Assembly: GCF_014203795.1 (NCBI RefSeq)
Contig: NZ_JACHJU010000001.1
Coordinates: 930,001-994,000, forward strand
Length of the DNA: 64,000 nt
Source: Streptosporangium album
GTDB taxonomy: Bacteria; Actinomycetota; Actinomycetes; Streptosporangiales; Streptosporangiaceae
Direction of reading: 5' to 3'
Shown here: in pieces, positions 26,815 to 35,230 of the stretch
Layout of the letters: each line of letters begins with the position of its first letter
How positions within the stretch are numbered: position 1 is the stretch's first letter
The notes under the pieces: generated by a model
Told to the model about the DNA's origin: nothing
The model's database searches: none
The model's input: the letters and a program-made list of their open reading frames with translations, nothing else
Made by a program: the position numbers and the translations under genes

Positions 26815-29033
26815 CCGCCGCGGAGTTCAGCGGGGTCAGGCAGCCCGAGTTCGACACGATGGCCGGCAAGCACACCCAGGCGGCCGGGCGGATCGAGCAG
26901 CTGGCGGAGAGTCTGTACGGCGAGCTGCACGGCGCCGGGCTGGACACCGCTCCGGCGCTGCGCCTGCGCGAGCTGGCCGGCAGGGTCGGCAAGCAGGCCG
27001 AGGACCTGCGGCGGCGGCAGGCGCTGATCCGCGAGATGGAGCAGCAGAAGGTCAGCTTCGGGACCTCCACGACCGCCGGGTCCTTCATGGAGATGCCCGA
27101 CGGGCTGGATGCCGCCCAGGGCCTGCTGGACGGGACCCTGGCCGCCCGCCTCGCACGCGCCGCCGCGGGCGGGGACACCAAGGCACTCGCCCAGCTGCAG
27201 AAATACGCCGGCCGGGCGGCCGATCCGGAGTTCGCCGGGGCGTTCCTGAAGAAGCTGGGAGCAAAGGGGATCACTGAGCTGCCCGGCACGCTCGCGGCCC
27301 GGCTCCGGGATGCGTCGAAGCGCGGGGAGTCGGCGCGGGTGAACGACCTCTCCACGCAGGGCAAGGAGGCGCTGCGCCTGCTGAGCACGGCTCTCGCCGC
27401 CGGAACCGATCCGAAGAACAAGGCCTATGCCGGCGACGGGTTCCTCAAAGAGCTCACCGTGCAGGGCCGGGCGGACCATACCGTCGGCGACGTGACGTAC
27501 GCGGGATACCAGGCCCAGGCGCTGGTCTGGGGCGCTCACGACGGGAAGACGCCGTTCTCTGGGAAGTTCATGCAGACCGTCGGCGGCGACGCGGTCGCCT
27601 ACGAGAAGGAGCAGTACAAGGACAGGTGGGCGGCGAGCCAGGACGCGCTCGGCAAGGCCGTCGGCGGCCGGCAGGTCCCCCTGTTCGACCTGGCCGCCAC
27701 GCTGGGACTGGGCTCTCTGCTGAAACCGGTCACGGGGACGGCGACGGGCTCCGGCAAGTGGGTCAAGCCGGTCAAGACGGCGGTCGTGGAGGACCTGCTC
27801 CACGCGGCCGAGTCCGGCAAGGAGGCATCGCAGGCACTGTTGAACCACACCCCGCCGGGGTGGAAGGAGCCGGTGCTCGACCACCTGCTGACCACCCGGC
27901 TGGGCGCCTTCGACTACACCGGCGGCTTCGGATCGTTCGGCAACGTGCTGCTGGCCGGCACGACCGGCCAGGACGCCACCTCCAAGAAGCTGGCCGCCGA
28001 GCTGACCAAGACCATGGCCGACCAGGCTCGGGGTGCCTTCGGCAAGGCGGGCGACGGCAACATGGAGATCACCGACCGGGCCGCCCTCGACCGGCTCGCC
28101 CCGCTGCGCTACCCCTTGGCCCGCGCGATGGCGGCCAACATCGACCAGGTCTCCAACCTCCTCCTCAACCACGCCACCTTCGGCCGGGCCGACGCCACCG
28201 ACATGTCCTACGCATTGGCCCTGGCCACCCGCGACGACGCCGGGTTCGAGGCGCTGATGCGGGCACAGACCGAGCACATGAAGGCGGCGCTCGACAGCAT
28301 GCCCCCGGTGGGCCTCGACAGCTCCAACCTCAAGCAGCTCGGCTTCACCAAGGCCGACCTCAAGACGTTCGACTTCGACGAGGACGGCCGGATCGGCAAG
28401 ACCGACGTCGGGCAGTTCCTCGTCGACAACATCGTGGGCGAGGCGCGCCCCTTCTCGCACATCGTGGAGATCCGCCGCCAGGCGCTGATCGCCGAGGGGC
28501 TGGACGACAAGAAGGCGAGCGAGGCGTTGCAGACCATGGTCCGTGACACGATCGGGCTGATCCCGGTGCCGGGCGCCAAACAGGTGGGCGAGCTGGCCAC
28601 CGGTGCCTTCGGGTCGCTGCTCACCAGCCAGTACGACAAGGCGACCGGGGCCGGCTACGACGCGGCTGCCAAGTGGGCCGCCGGGCTGATGTCGGAGAAG
28701 GGGCTGAGCCTGGACGAGACGTACGAGAGTCTGGCCGACAACCGGCTCGCCACGGAGAGGCTGGCAGAGCAGATGATCGCCACCGCCATGCTGAAGAAGG
28801 GCATGCTCGACGAGGTCGACCTGAAAGGCCAGCCCTTCACGACCGGGACTCCGCCGACGATCAAACCCTTTGCCGAGATGAGCCCGTCGGAGTACAGCCA
28901 ATTCCTTACGTGGGTCCACGAAAACGGCAGAGGCAAGGACCTGCATGACCGCTTCAGGGGCACCTTCCGCGTAACCAGCGAGGTAGATGACTACCTCAAC
29001 CTCCAGATCCCTTCTTCGGGGGGCAGTAAGTGA
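26811..29033 (+). CDS. Large helical protein, putative T7SS-type substrate (DUF6571-like)
   Basis: 740 aa, no signal peptide or clear TM. The first ~100 residues are helical (PEFDTMAGKHTQAAGRIEQL) like an LXG/WXG N-terminus. The middle is an Ala/Leu-rich repeat-like helical array. An EF-hand-like loop DFDEDGRIGKTD occurs near residue 522, followed by GLIPVPGAKQVGELATGAFG, a hydrophobic amphipathic stretch. I tentatively recall this layout as DUF6571, uncertain. It is coupled to the WXG-like gene (ATGA) and to a lipoprotein gene (GTGA), so all three are made together. Toxin, cell-surface or developmental role is open. Confidence 0.7.
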   Translation: MTAAEFSGVRQPEFDTMAGKHTQAAGRIEQLAESLYGELHGAGLDTAPALRLRELAGRVGKQAEDLRRRQALIREMEQQKVSFGTSTTAGSFMEMPDGLDAAQGLLDGTLAARLARAAAGGDTKALAQLQKYAGRAADPEFAGAFLKKLGAKGITELPGTLAARLRDASKRGESARVNDLSTQGKEALRLLSTALAAGTDPKNKAYAGDGFLKELTVQGRADHTVGDVTYAGYQAQALVWGAHDGKTPFSGKFMQTVGGDAVAYEKEQYKDRWAASQDALGKAVGGRQVPLFDLAATLGLGSLLKPVTGTATGSGKWVKPVKTAVVEDLLHAAESGKEASQALLNHTPPGWKEPVLDHLLTTRLGAFDYTGGFGSFGNVLLAGTTGQDATSKKLAAELTKTMADQARGAFGKAGDGNMEITDRAALDRLAPLRYPLARAMAANIDQVSNLLLNHATFGRADATDMSYALALATRDDAGFEALMRAQTEHMKAALDSMPPVGLDSSNLKQLGFTKADLKTFDFDEDGRIGKTDVGQFLVDNIVGEARPFSHIVEIRRQALIAEGLDDKKASEALQTMVRDTIGLIPVPGAKQVGELATGAFGSLLTSQYDKATGAGYDAAAKWAAGLMSEKGLSLDETYESLADNRLATERLAEQMIATAMLKKGMLDEVDLKGQPFTTGTPPTIKPFAEMSPSEYSQFLTWVHENGRGKDLHDRFRGTFRVTSEVDDYLNLQIPSSGGSK

Positions 29034-29623
29034 GGCTCTACAACCTCATGGTCGCGCTTGCCGTTACCACGATGTTCGCCGGGGCGTGCACTCCAGGGGA
29101 TGCGGCTCTCTCCACACCTGCGCCAGGCAACACAGGCGTGATCGTTGATTCGCCTCCCTACCTCTGCAAACTTGTACCTGACCAGGCATTCCGGCTGGTT
29201 AGTGGCGCGAAGGGCTCTCTGAGCGAGAAGACGAATGGCAATGAAACGAATGGTGACTGCGGGACGCCGGGGGCCATACCCAAATCGTTAGACGTCGCTT
29301 GGATGCAGGAGGCTCCTCAATCGACGCGTGAGTACCTGGACGGAGTCATGGATGACAGACGAAAGGTCTTCACCAGGCATGGAGCGGCTACTTTGCCCGC
29401 CGATCTTGGCGAGGGTCTAGCGGTGCATCTTGCATATGCGGGAGTTGACGAGCAGCCATATCAGGTGGTTGCGAGGTTTTCCTGCGGCGGCAAGCAGCGG
29501 ATCATCACCCTCTACCTGGCCCAGATCGCCAAGGGCAGGGACGGGGTCAGGGACATGATCGAGCTGATGCGGATCGCTCAGAAGCGCTACGGCCAGCTCT
29601 ACGCATGCACGCCCGGCAAGTAG
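29030..29623 (+). CDS. Putative lipoprotein, third gene of coupled triad
   Basis: 197 aa. GTG start overlaps the upstream TGA (GTGA). N-terminus RLYNLMVALAVTTMFAGACTP is a lipoprotein signal with Cys at ~20 and a degenerate lipobox (AGAC). The mature part has an extracellular look: Cys pairs, LVPDQAFRLVSG, and a C-terminal YGQLYACTPGK. It resembles DUF3558-like secreted lipoproteins in length and Cys placement, but I cannot confirm the family. GC content of 29040-29460 is lower than its neighbours. Possibly the surface receptor or immunity partner of the 740-aa protein. Confidence 0.65.
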   Translation: MRLYNLMVALAVTTMFAGACTPGDAALSTPAPGNTGVIVDSPPYLCKLVPDQAFRLVSGAKGSLSEKTNGNETNGDCGTPGAIPKSLDVAWMQEAPQSTREYLDGVMDDRRKVFTRHGAATLPADLGEGLAVHLAYAGVDEQPYQVVARFSCGGKQRIITLYLAQIAKGRDGVRDMIELMRIAQKRYGQLYACTPGK

Positions 29624-29683
29624 CGGGGTGAGCCGAGTGCGCGGTGACTCGGTCCGTTCCCCAGTGTCATAGGGAGTGCCGCT

Positions 29684-30091
29684 TCAGGGTCCCGTCAGTT
29701 GGAACCAGACGACGCGGCCGGTCGGGGCCTCCTGCCAACCCCAGGCCGATGCCAGTTCCTGGACCAGCCAGAGGCCGCGTCCCCCGCCGCTGTCGAGGCC
29801 GACGTCCGTGCAGACCCGGGGCTGATGTCCGGTCGATCCGGCGTCGATCACGTCGACATGGAGCGTTCCATCGCAGTTGGCGACGGCCACGGTGACCCGT
29901 CCGTCGGGGAGGCGTCCGGAGTCGGAGTGACGCACCGCGTTGGTGACCAGTTCGCTGACAAGCAGCAATGCGTCGTCGGCCTGGGCGTGTTCCACCACTT
30001 GCAGCAGGAGACCGACGTACTTCCGCGCTATGGGGACGGAGTCGACCTGGGCGGGTAAGCAGATCTGCCCCAGCAGGCAGGGTGGTTTCAC
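29684..30091 (-). CDS. HATPase (anti-sigma-factor-like serine kinase fold)
   Basis: 135 aa. VSELVTNAVRHSDSG is the N-box (E..N) of GHKL ATPases, VDVIDAGSTG the G1 motif (DxGxG degenerate, DAGS), and GLDSGGGRGLWLVQELA the G2 box. RsbW/SpoIIAB-like; in actinomycetes these occur with XRE/DUF397 pairs (AbaA-ORFA/WhiJ-type loci). GTG start 30091 overlaps the stop of the upstream small gene (GTGA), indicating coupling. Substrate anti-anti-sigma partner not visible. Confidence 0.82.
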   Translation of the reverse strand: MKPPCLLGQICLPAQVDSVPIARKYVGLLLQVVEHAQADDALLLVSELVTNAVRHSDSGRLPDGRVTVAVANCDGTLHVDVIDAGSTGHQPRVCTDVGLDSGGGRGLWLVQELASAWGWQEAPTGRVVWFQLTGP

Positions 30092-30381
30092 CGCGCCACC
30101 TCCATGAGCCGCTCGGCCGCCTCCCGCATCCTGCTGCGGCCCGGCTGGTCGCGGCCCCGCCGGTCACGGCTCGGCCGACTGCGACGCCGGTCCCAGGTGA
30201 ACACCGAGGTACGGCCCCGCTGCGTCGTGGTGACTCTTCCTGGTCCCGGCGGCACGAAGATCTCCACGCTCGGCCGTCGGCCGGGAGAGAGCCTGACCAC
30301 GGAGTCGAACCCGAGATCGTTCAACTCCCAGGCCAGCTCCACCAACTCCCCACCCCACCCCTCAAGATCACGAACTCTCAT
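30088..30381 (-). CDS. Small basic hypothetical protein coupled to HATPase
   Basis: About 97 aa from ATG 30381; an alternative ATG at 30399 adds six residues. N-terminal acidic/hydrophobic half (LEGWGGELVELAWELNDLGF), then a strongly Arg-rich C-terminal half. No recognised domain. Overlaps the HATPase start by 4 bases. It faces away from the XRE/DUF397 pair, with which it probably forms one WhiJ-like regulatory locus. Confidence 0.5.
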   Translation of the reverse strand: MRVRDLEGWGGELVELAWELNDLGFDSVVRLSPGRRPSVEIFVPPGPGRVTTTQRGRTSVFTWDRRRSRPSRDRRGRDQPGRSRMREAAERLMEVAR

Positions 30382-30587
30382 CCCTCGCCCGCCCTTCATG
30401 AATCCCGACGCCCTTCGGCGCTAGCTGCGCACGCCCGATCTCTACTGAGAGTCATCGGGTGCACACGTAGAGCATGTAGGGGGATGATTGGATGCGCCAC
30501 TAGAAAAGCAAATTTGCTCTATGAAAAGCGCTGACACTCTGCGTGGCGAAGCGGATACTGTGGGCTCCAATTCAAGGGAGGCTGAAC

Positions 30588-31442
30588 ATGAGGCAAACGG
30601 GGAGTCCCACAGTGCGCAGGCGTCGCCTGGCCTCAGAGCTTCGCCACTTGCGCGAACGCGCTCAGTTGACGCTGGAGGAGGTCGGTCGGCAACTCGGGTG
30701 GTCCACCTCGAAGATCTCGCGGATCGAAACCTCCCGTGTGGGAGTCGTTCCCAAGGACATCGGGCGCCTTCTTGATCTTTACAAGGTTGACGATTCCAGG
30801 CGGGAAGAACTGCTCAAACTCACGCGTGACGCTCGGAAGAGGGGCTGGTGGCACGCCTATGACGATCTTTCCGATGAGTATGCCGCCTATATCGGACTTG
30901 AGGCCGAAGCGACCTCAATGCGCAGCTTTGCCTCCGTTGTCCTTCCCGGTCTCCTCCAAACGGAGGACTACGCTCGCGCTGTCATCCGCGCCGGACTGGT
31001 TCTCTCACCTCCGGGTGAAGTCGAACATCGCATCGAGATCCGCATGGCCCGGCAAGCGCTACTTTCGCAGACCGAGCCCCTGCGGCTCTGGGCCATACTG
31101 GACGAAGCCGTCATCCGGCGCGTTATCGATGGGCCTGCTGTGATGCGTTCCCAGTTCCAGCGACTACTTGATATCTCTGACCTGCCGAACGTCACGGTTC
31201 AAGTGCTGCCCTTCGCCGCCGGGGCACATTCGGGCACAAGCGGCGCATTTCAAATCATGGAGTTTCCTGAGCCCGCTGATCCGGATGTGGTGTTCCTGGA
31301 GAATCTGACAGACAGCCTCTATGTAGAGCGCGACGCGGATGTATACCGTTATACAGTGGCATTTGACCACCTGCGCGCCAAAGCGCTGGATCCGGACGAC
31401 TCCCGGCGTCTCATCATGGAGACGACTGCTCAACGCGGTTAA
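30588..31442 (+). CDS. XRE-family regulator with DUF5753 domain (WhiJ-like)
   Basis: 284 aa from ATG 30588 with GGGAGG upstream. HTH at residues ~10-65 (LRHLRERAQLTLEEVGRQLG, WSTSKISRIETSRVG), then the DUF5753 effector domain (VLPGLLQTEDYARAVIRAGL, LLDISDLPNVTVQVLPFAAG, DVVFLENLTDSLYVERDADV). This family includes WhiJ and controls development and antibiotic production with DUF397 and HATPase partners. The DUF397 gene follows 21 bases downstream. Less GC-rich than flanks. Confidence 0.9.
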   Translation: MRQTGSPTVRRRRLASELRHLRERAQLTLEEVGRQLGWSTSKISRIETSRVGVVPKDIGRLLDLYKVDDSRREELLKLTRDARKRGWWHAYDDLSDEYAAYIGLEAEATSMRSFASVVLPGLLQTEDYARAVIRAGLVLSPPGEVEHRIEIRMARQALLSQTEPLRLWAILDEAVIRRVIDGPAVMRSQFQRLLDISDLPNVTVQVLPFAAGAHSGTSGAFQIMEFPEPADPDVVFLENLTDSLYVERDADVYRYTVAFDHLRAKALDPDDSRRLIMETTAQRG

Positions 31443-31463
31443 CCGTTGCGAAGGGGATGCGGA

Positions 31464-31772
31464 ATGTCAGAGAGAGATCTGTCTCACGTCATGTGGCGAA
31501 AGAGTTCTCGCAGCGGCGCTGGCCAAGACTGCGTCGAAGTAGGGGTCTGGCATAAGAGTTCCCTCAGCGGTAACGGCCAGAACTGCGTCGAAATCGCCCT
31601 CGCCGACACCCCTCACCCCGGAGCCGACCCCGCCCCGGACGCCGACCGCCTCTTCCTGGTCCGCGACTCCAAGGACCCCGACGGCCCGGTCCTATCCTTC
31701 ACCCCCGCCGAGTGGGACGCCTTCCTCACCACCATCAAGAACGGCACCCTCACAGCGGATCGGGTGCTCTGA
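31464..31772 (+). CDS. DUF397 protein with partial internal duplication
   Basis: 102 aa from ATG 31464. One full DUF397 (WHKSSLSGNGQNCVEIA ... LVRDSKDPDGPVLSFTPAEW) is preceded by a truncated copy of its first strand pair (WRKSSRSGAGQDCVEVG). DUF397 proteins partner with the adjacent XRE/DUF5753 regulators, possibly as antitoxin-like antagonists. The upstream XRE gene ends 21 bases before, so they form one operon. Confidence 0.88.
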   Translation: MSERDLSHVMWRKSSRSGAGQDCVEVGVWHKSSLSGNGQNCVEIALADTPHPGADPAPDADRLFLVRDSKDPDGPVLSFTPAEWDAFLTTIKNGTLTADRVL

Positions 31773-31830
31773 CGCCGCCGGACGAGCCAGTGGTTCAGCG
31801 ACGTCCACGTTCAAGCATGAACACCGGTTG

Positions 31831-32400
31831 CTACGCCTTCGGAGACCACTCGTTGGCGAAGGCCTCCATCTGCTTGATCACGAGGTCCACGGCCGCGCGT
31901 TCCTCCTCGGGCGGGTAGTCGAACTTCGCCAGCAGGCGCCGGACGCGGCTGCGCAGCTTGGCGCGCACCGGCTCGCGGGAGAGCCAGTCGACGCTCAGGT
32001 TCTTGCGGATGTCGGTGACCAGCGCGCGGGCGATCTCCGCGAGGGTGTCGTCCCCCATGAGAGCCTTTGCGAGGCCGTGATTGGCCACGGCGTCGTAGAA
32101 GGCGAGTTCGGCGTGGTTGAGCGGAGGGTCGAATCGCTCACCGCGCCGAGCGTCCGCGGAGACCTCCTTGGCCATGGCGACCAGCTCGGCGATCATTTCG
32201 GCGCTGGTGAGCTGCTGCCGCATGTAGCGGATCATCAGGTCTTCGAGGCGCTCGGTGAAGCTCTCCTGGCGGACGATGTTGTGCCGGGTCACCTCGCGCA
32301 TCTTCTGCTCGATCAACCGGCGCAGCGCCTCGGCGACCAGGTGAGGTGTCTCGGACTCCTGGATCTTGCGCAGGTGCTGGTCGCTAAGCTGGGTGATGTC
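31831..32400 (-). pseudogene. 3' fragment of type I restriction hsdR (DUF3387 end)
   Basis: About 190 codons with clear similarity to the C-terminus of HsdR: HLVAEALRRLIEQKMREVTR, FTERLEDLMIRYMRQQLTSA, EMIAELVAMAKEVSAD, AELAFYDAVANHGLAKALMG, ending LVIKQMEAFANEWSPKA. The nuclease and helicase parts are absent: homology stops near 32400, where sequence of a different gene begins on the other strand. Remnant of a lost type I R-M system; no hsdM or hsdS nearby. Not functional for restriction. Confidence 0.75.
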
Positions 32401-32589
32401 AAGCTGGTCGAGTTGCTGGACTCGGTGCGCTGGGAGCGCGAGGCCCGCTACTGGGACGGCGTCGCCGCCAGTGCGAACGCCCAGGGGACCCTCAACTTCG
32501 GTGGCGGGGCCAAGGACTCCGGCGGGCGGGTCGCCGACGCCCTGTTGCACCCCGACACCGAGCACGGCCGCAAGATCCGCGGCTGGTAA
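32400..32589 (+). pseudogene. 3' fragment of an unidentified gene
   Basis: An open frame to TAA at 32587 encodes VELLDSVRWEREARYWDGVA and NFGGGAKDSGGRVADALLHP, then ends in KIRGW. It reads like a real protein C-terminus (no low complexity, genome-like codons) but has no start, because it abuts the hsdR fragment back to back at about 32400. I do not recognise the parent gene. The junction implies inversion or deletion. Confidence 0.5.
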
Positions 32590-32671
32590 TGAAAGTCACG
32601 CGAGCCCGGGCTGCGCCGCCATACCCGCGTAGCCCGAATCCGCGCCAGCGACACTCGGCGCAAGCTCCAGC

Positions 32672-33385
32672 TCAGGAGGAGACCTCACCTGATCGCAACA
32701 ACGGCGGGATCAGCAGCGACGCGACCCCCCGGTGGTAGAGGGCTGCGGGCCTACCAGTCTCGGAAAAGCGACGTTCGCCCGTGGGTTCGAGAAACCCTTC
32801 CGTCCGTGTCACCTTCCTGCGGAAATTGCTGGGATCGAGGTTGAATCCCCATACGGCCTCGTAGATACGGCGTAGGTCGCCGACGGTGAAGGGTTCGGGG
32901 CAGAACGCCGCGGCCACCGTCGTGTGCTCAAGCTGCGACCTCGCCCGCTCCAGCCCGTCGCGCAGTATCGCGGTGTGGTCGAAAGCCAGCGACGTGTCGT
33001 CAGAGAGGGCGGACGAGACCGGTTCCCAGCGTGCTGCTGTGGCATCGGTGCCGGCGACGGGCAGCGGCAGATCGGGGCCGAGTGCCAGATAGGCCACCGT
33101 GATCACTCTGCCTCGCGGATCACGATCCGGGTCGCTGTAGGCATGCAACTGCTCCAGATGCAGCGTGCGGCCGTCAAGCCCGGTCTCCTCACTCAACTCC
33201 CGCAGCGCGGCCTCATCCAGGGTCTCCCCGTCACGGACGAACCCGCCCGGCAGCGCCGACTGCCCCAGGTACGGCGTGTTGCCGCGCTCGATCAGCAGGA
33301 CCTGCAGCTGATCCTGCCGGACAGTGAAGATCACTAGATCGACCGTCACAGTGACCGGCGCCCGGGTCCGGCTGGATCTTTCCAT
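32672..33385 (-). CDS. Nudix hydrolase with C-terminal wHTH (NrtR-like regulator)
   Basis: 237 aa from ATG 33385, placed 9 bases after a TACAGT -10 element (leaderless); the GTG at 33412 lies upstream of that promoter's -10. The Nudix box is intact: GGFVRDGETLDEAALRELSE followed by ETGL, so ADP-ribose-type hydrolysis is possible. The C-terminal ~80 residues form the winged helix of NrtR-type proteins (FTVGDLRRIYEAVWGFNLDP, SNFRRKVTRTEGFLEPTG). NrtR repressors sense ADP-ribose/NAD status. It is divergent from the four-TM/nucleosidase operon with overlapping promoters, so it probably controls it. Confidence 0.85.
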   Translation of the reverse strand: MERSSRTRAPVTVTVDLVIFTVRQDQLQVLLIERGNTPYLGQSALPGGFVRDGETLDEAALRELSEETGLDGRTLHLEQLHAYSDPDRDPRGRVITVAYLALGPDLPLPVAGTDATAARWEPVSSALSDDTSLAFDHTAILRDGLERARSQLEHTTVAAAFCPEPFTVGDLRRIYEAVWGFNLDPSNFRRKVTRTEGFLEPTGERRFSETGRPAALYHRGVASLLIPPLLRSGEVSS

Positions 33386-33394
33386 CACAAGCAC

Positions 33395-33443
33395 ACTGTA
33401 GCTAAAGGTCACCTTGACTCAAACCGTCGAGGCAACTTATGGT
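33395..33443. promoter_or_regulatory. Overlapping divergent promoters of Nudix regulator and immune-like operon
   Basis: Minus: -35 TTGAGT (33417-33422), 16-bp spacer, -10 TACAGT (33395-33400). Plus: -35 TTGACT (33414-33419), 18-bp spacer, -10 TATGGT (33438-33443). The two -35 boxes share the palindrome TTGACTCAA (33414-33422). AAGGTcACCTT (33405-33415) is a perfect palindrome in the minus spacer and a likely operator. A protein bound here would control both directions. Confidence 0.55.
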
Positions 33444-33478
33444 CAAGTGGACCTAAACGAAGAGCGGAGGATGGCGAC

Positions 33479-35221
33479 TTGGCCCGATCCAGAGCAGTAC
33501 GCGGAGGAAAAGAACACTGCGAGACCATGAGGGAGGATGCGGCCACGCGGCACCTCTGCGCAGGCGTGTATCTCGATCCCGCCTTCCGCCGAGTCGTCCT
33601 TCGCCAGGTGCACAACGACACGACACGCATGGTCGCCCCGTCCTACGGCTTCGACCTCATCCCGGTCGTGAGGCACGCCTGGAAGTCATGGGGCTTGGAG
33701 ATGGGGCAGCACGTGTGCGTCCTGGCGGTGTTCGTGACCGGCTTCATGGTCAATCCGCCGGCCATCCTCGCCGTCGCCAGCGGGCTCGGCTTATGGCACC
33801 TGTCTCGGCTGATGGTCAGGAGCGCCGTGGCGGTGCTCCCGCTCCGGAGCAAAGAGGCGATGGACAGGTTGCTGTGGCGGACGAGGTGGCGCAGCGAGTC
33901 AGACGAACTGCGGCAGCAGACGCGCCTCCTCCAGCTCAGTGGTGTGGGGTGCGGCGTCCTCATCGTGACGCCACCTCTGATCGCCGGAATCTCCCAGACG
34001 TCTCTGGACGAGATGGCGATAGCGGCGGTGCTCTTCACGCTGCTCATCGTCCTCGCAGTGGCAGGAAGGGGCGCCATCCACCAGTTGTGCCTCAACCGCA
34101 TGCACGATACGGGCCCCCTGCGCCCCCGGAAGCTCACCCGGCGGGAGCAGACGATCAACGATCAGCAGTCCCATCCCTATGTCGTTTATCGCAGGCCCTC
34201 TCCTCAGGAAACCGAAGAAAGCAAAGAGGATCTCGACTTCGATCTGCTGGACAGCAAGACAAGTCCGTTCGTAGGAAGCGGCAAGCTTATTCATCGGTGG
34301 ACTCCTCCGCTCACAATTCAACTTCTAAGCAGCGAAGGTGGGCCGAATATTTCAATGGAGGAGCGTGAGCGGATGGCTCCGCCGTTCAAAGCGCACGAGC
34401 TTGTTGCGCACCTGAAAGAGGCGATGGGCGCGATGGGAGACGCCAGCGACCCGACCAGGTTGCGAGGCTTCGATAGAAACGATCGGCTCTATATAGCAGA
34501 GGCCGATGTTCCACCTGGCCCTGAATGGCTAAGAGAGCGACCCGATCGAGACGACATAGGCAGAATCGTCGATGACCCCCATGGCATCGCCCATCATTTT
34601 TTGGAGATCCGCACAAGCGTCACCGGCGAGGTGATGACAACGGTTTTCCTGCGGGTGAGCATCAAGGGTCGAGCTCTCAGCCTTGACTTTGCCGCCTGCG
34701 CGTTGACCCGCACGCCAGCCGAATACCACCTCCTCAACGCTTTCAAAGAAAACGACAGAAGCGCGGTGCTGCGTTCCGCGTTTCGTGGGCTGCGCAACCT
34801 GCCAGCTGGGGTGGCGGAGGCACGGAGTCTGGTCGAAGCCCCCTCATTCCTGATCGGCGCCGCATTGGCGCGGAGGAACCGCTTACTCGTTCCTCGCCGC
34901 GGAGCGACCATCGGCGCCCAGTTGAGCATTAGAGAGGAGAAGTCCGTTCCTTGGAACCAGGCGCAACTGGACAAGGCAACGATATATGACTATATGAAGC
35001 TCATCGAGCAGCGACTGTTGAAGGCCGCCGAAGAATTCCTGGAGTCAAAAAAAGTCGACACATCGGCATTCAATAAAAAGGCGACCAGTATCGTCAACAT
35101 GGGCGTACTCAGCATGGGGGGAAAGATCGAAATGAAGCAGTCGGCGGTTGGCGCAAATGCTCAAGTCCGCCCCGACACCCGCGAGTCCGATGACAGCTAC
35201 GGGGATTCCCCCATGGAGTAA
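33479..35221 (+). CDS. Four-TM protein with C-terminal signalling-type peptide motif
   Basis: 580 aa from TTG 33479, with GGAGG exactly 8 bases upstream; ATG 33527 is an alternative. Two TM hairpins at ~78-110 (VLAVFVTGFMVNPPAILAVA) and ~152-197 (VGCGVLIVTPPLIAG; AIAAVLFTLLIVLAVAG), then a ~340-residue cytosolic part with no family I know. Residues 538-565 contain GGKIEMKQSAVGANAQV, nearly the same as the N-terminus of the next protein (GGSMEVSQSAVGHGATV). Such shared Gly-rich alternating motifs act as homotypic amyloid-like links between bacterial receptors and effectors (BASS/RHIM-like). I infer a membrane sensor that engages the downstream nucleosidase. GC is lower in the 3' half. Confidence 0.7.
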   Translation: MARSRAVRGGKEHCETMREDAATRHLCAGVYLDPAFRRVVLRQVHNDTTRMVAPSYGFDLIPVVRHAWKSWGLEMGQHVCVLAVFVTGFMVNPPAILAVASGLGLWHLSRLMVRSAVAVLPLRSKEAMDRLLWRTRWRSESDELRQQTRLLQLSGVGCGVLIVTPPLIAGISQTSLDEMAIAAVLFTLLIVLAVAGRGAIHQLCLNRMHDTGPLRPRKLTRREQTINDQQSHPYVVYRRPSPQETEESKEDLDFDLLDSKTSPFVGSGKLIHRWTPPLTIQLLSSEGGPNISMEERERMAPPFKAHELVAHLKEAMGAMGDASDPTRLRGFDRNDRLYIAEADVPPGPEWLRERPDRDDIGRIVDDPHGIAHHFLEIRTSVTGEVMTTVFLRVSIKGRALSLDFAACALTRTPAEYHLLNAFKENDRSAVLRSAFRGLRNLPAGVAEARSLVEAPSFLIGAALARRNRLLVPRRGATIGAQLSIREEKSVPWNQAQLDKATIYDYMKLIEQRLLKAAEEFLESKKVDTSAFNKKATSIVNMGVLSMGGKIEMKQSAVGANAQVRPDTRESDDSYGDSPME

Positions 35222-35230
35222 GGAGAAATC

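Noticed and set aside
26499..28946. 815-codon minus-strand open frame
   Set aside because: It is antisense to the 740-aa gene; composition is shadow-like, with no motif, whereas the plus strand shows coupled starts.
33471..33530. 19-codon leader ORF (MATWPDPEQYAEEKNTARP) before the four-TM gene
   Set aside because: Its ATG directly abuts the GGAGG, leaving no spacing; the same GGAGG is ideally placed for TTG 33479.
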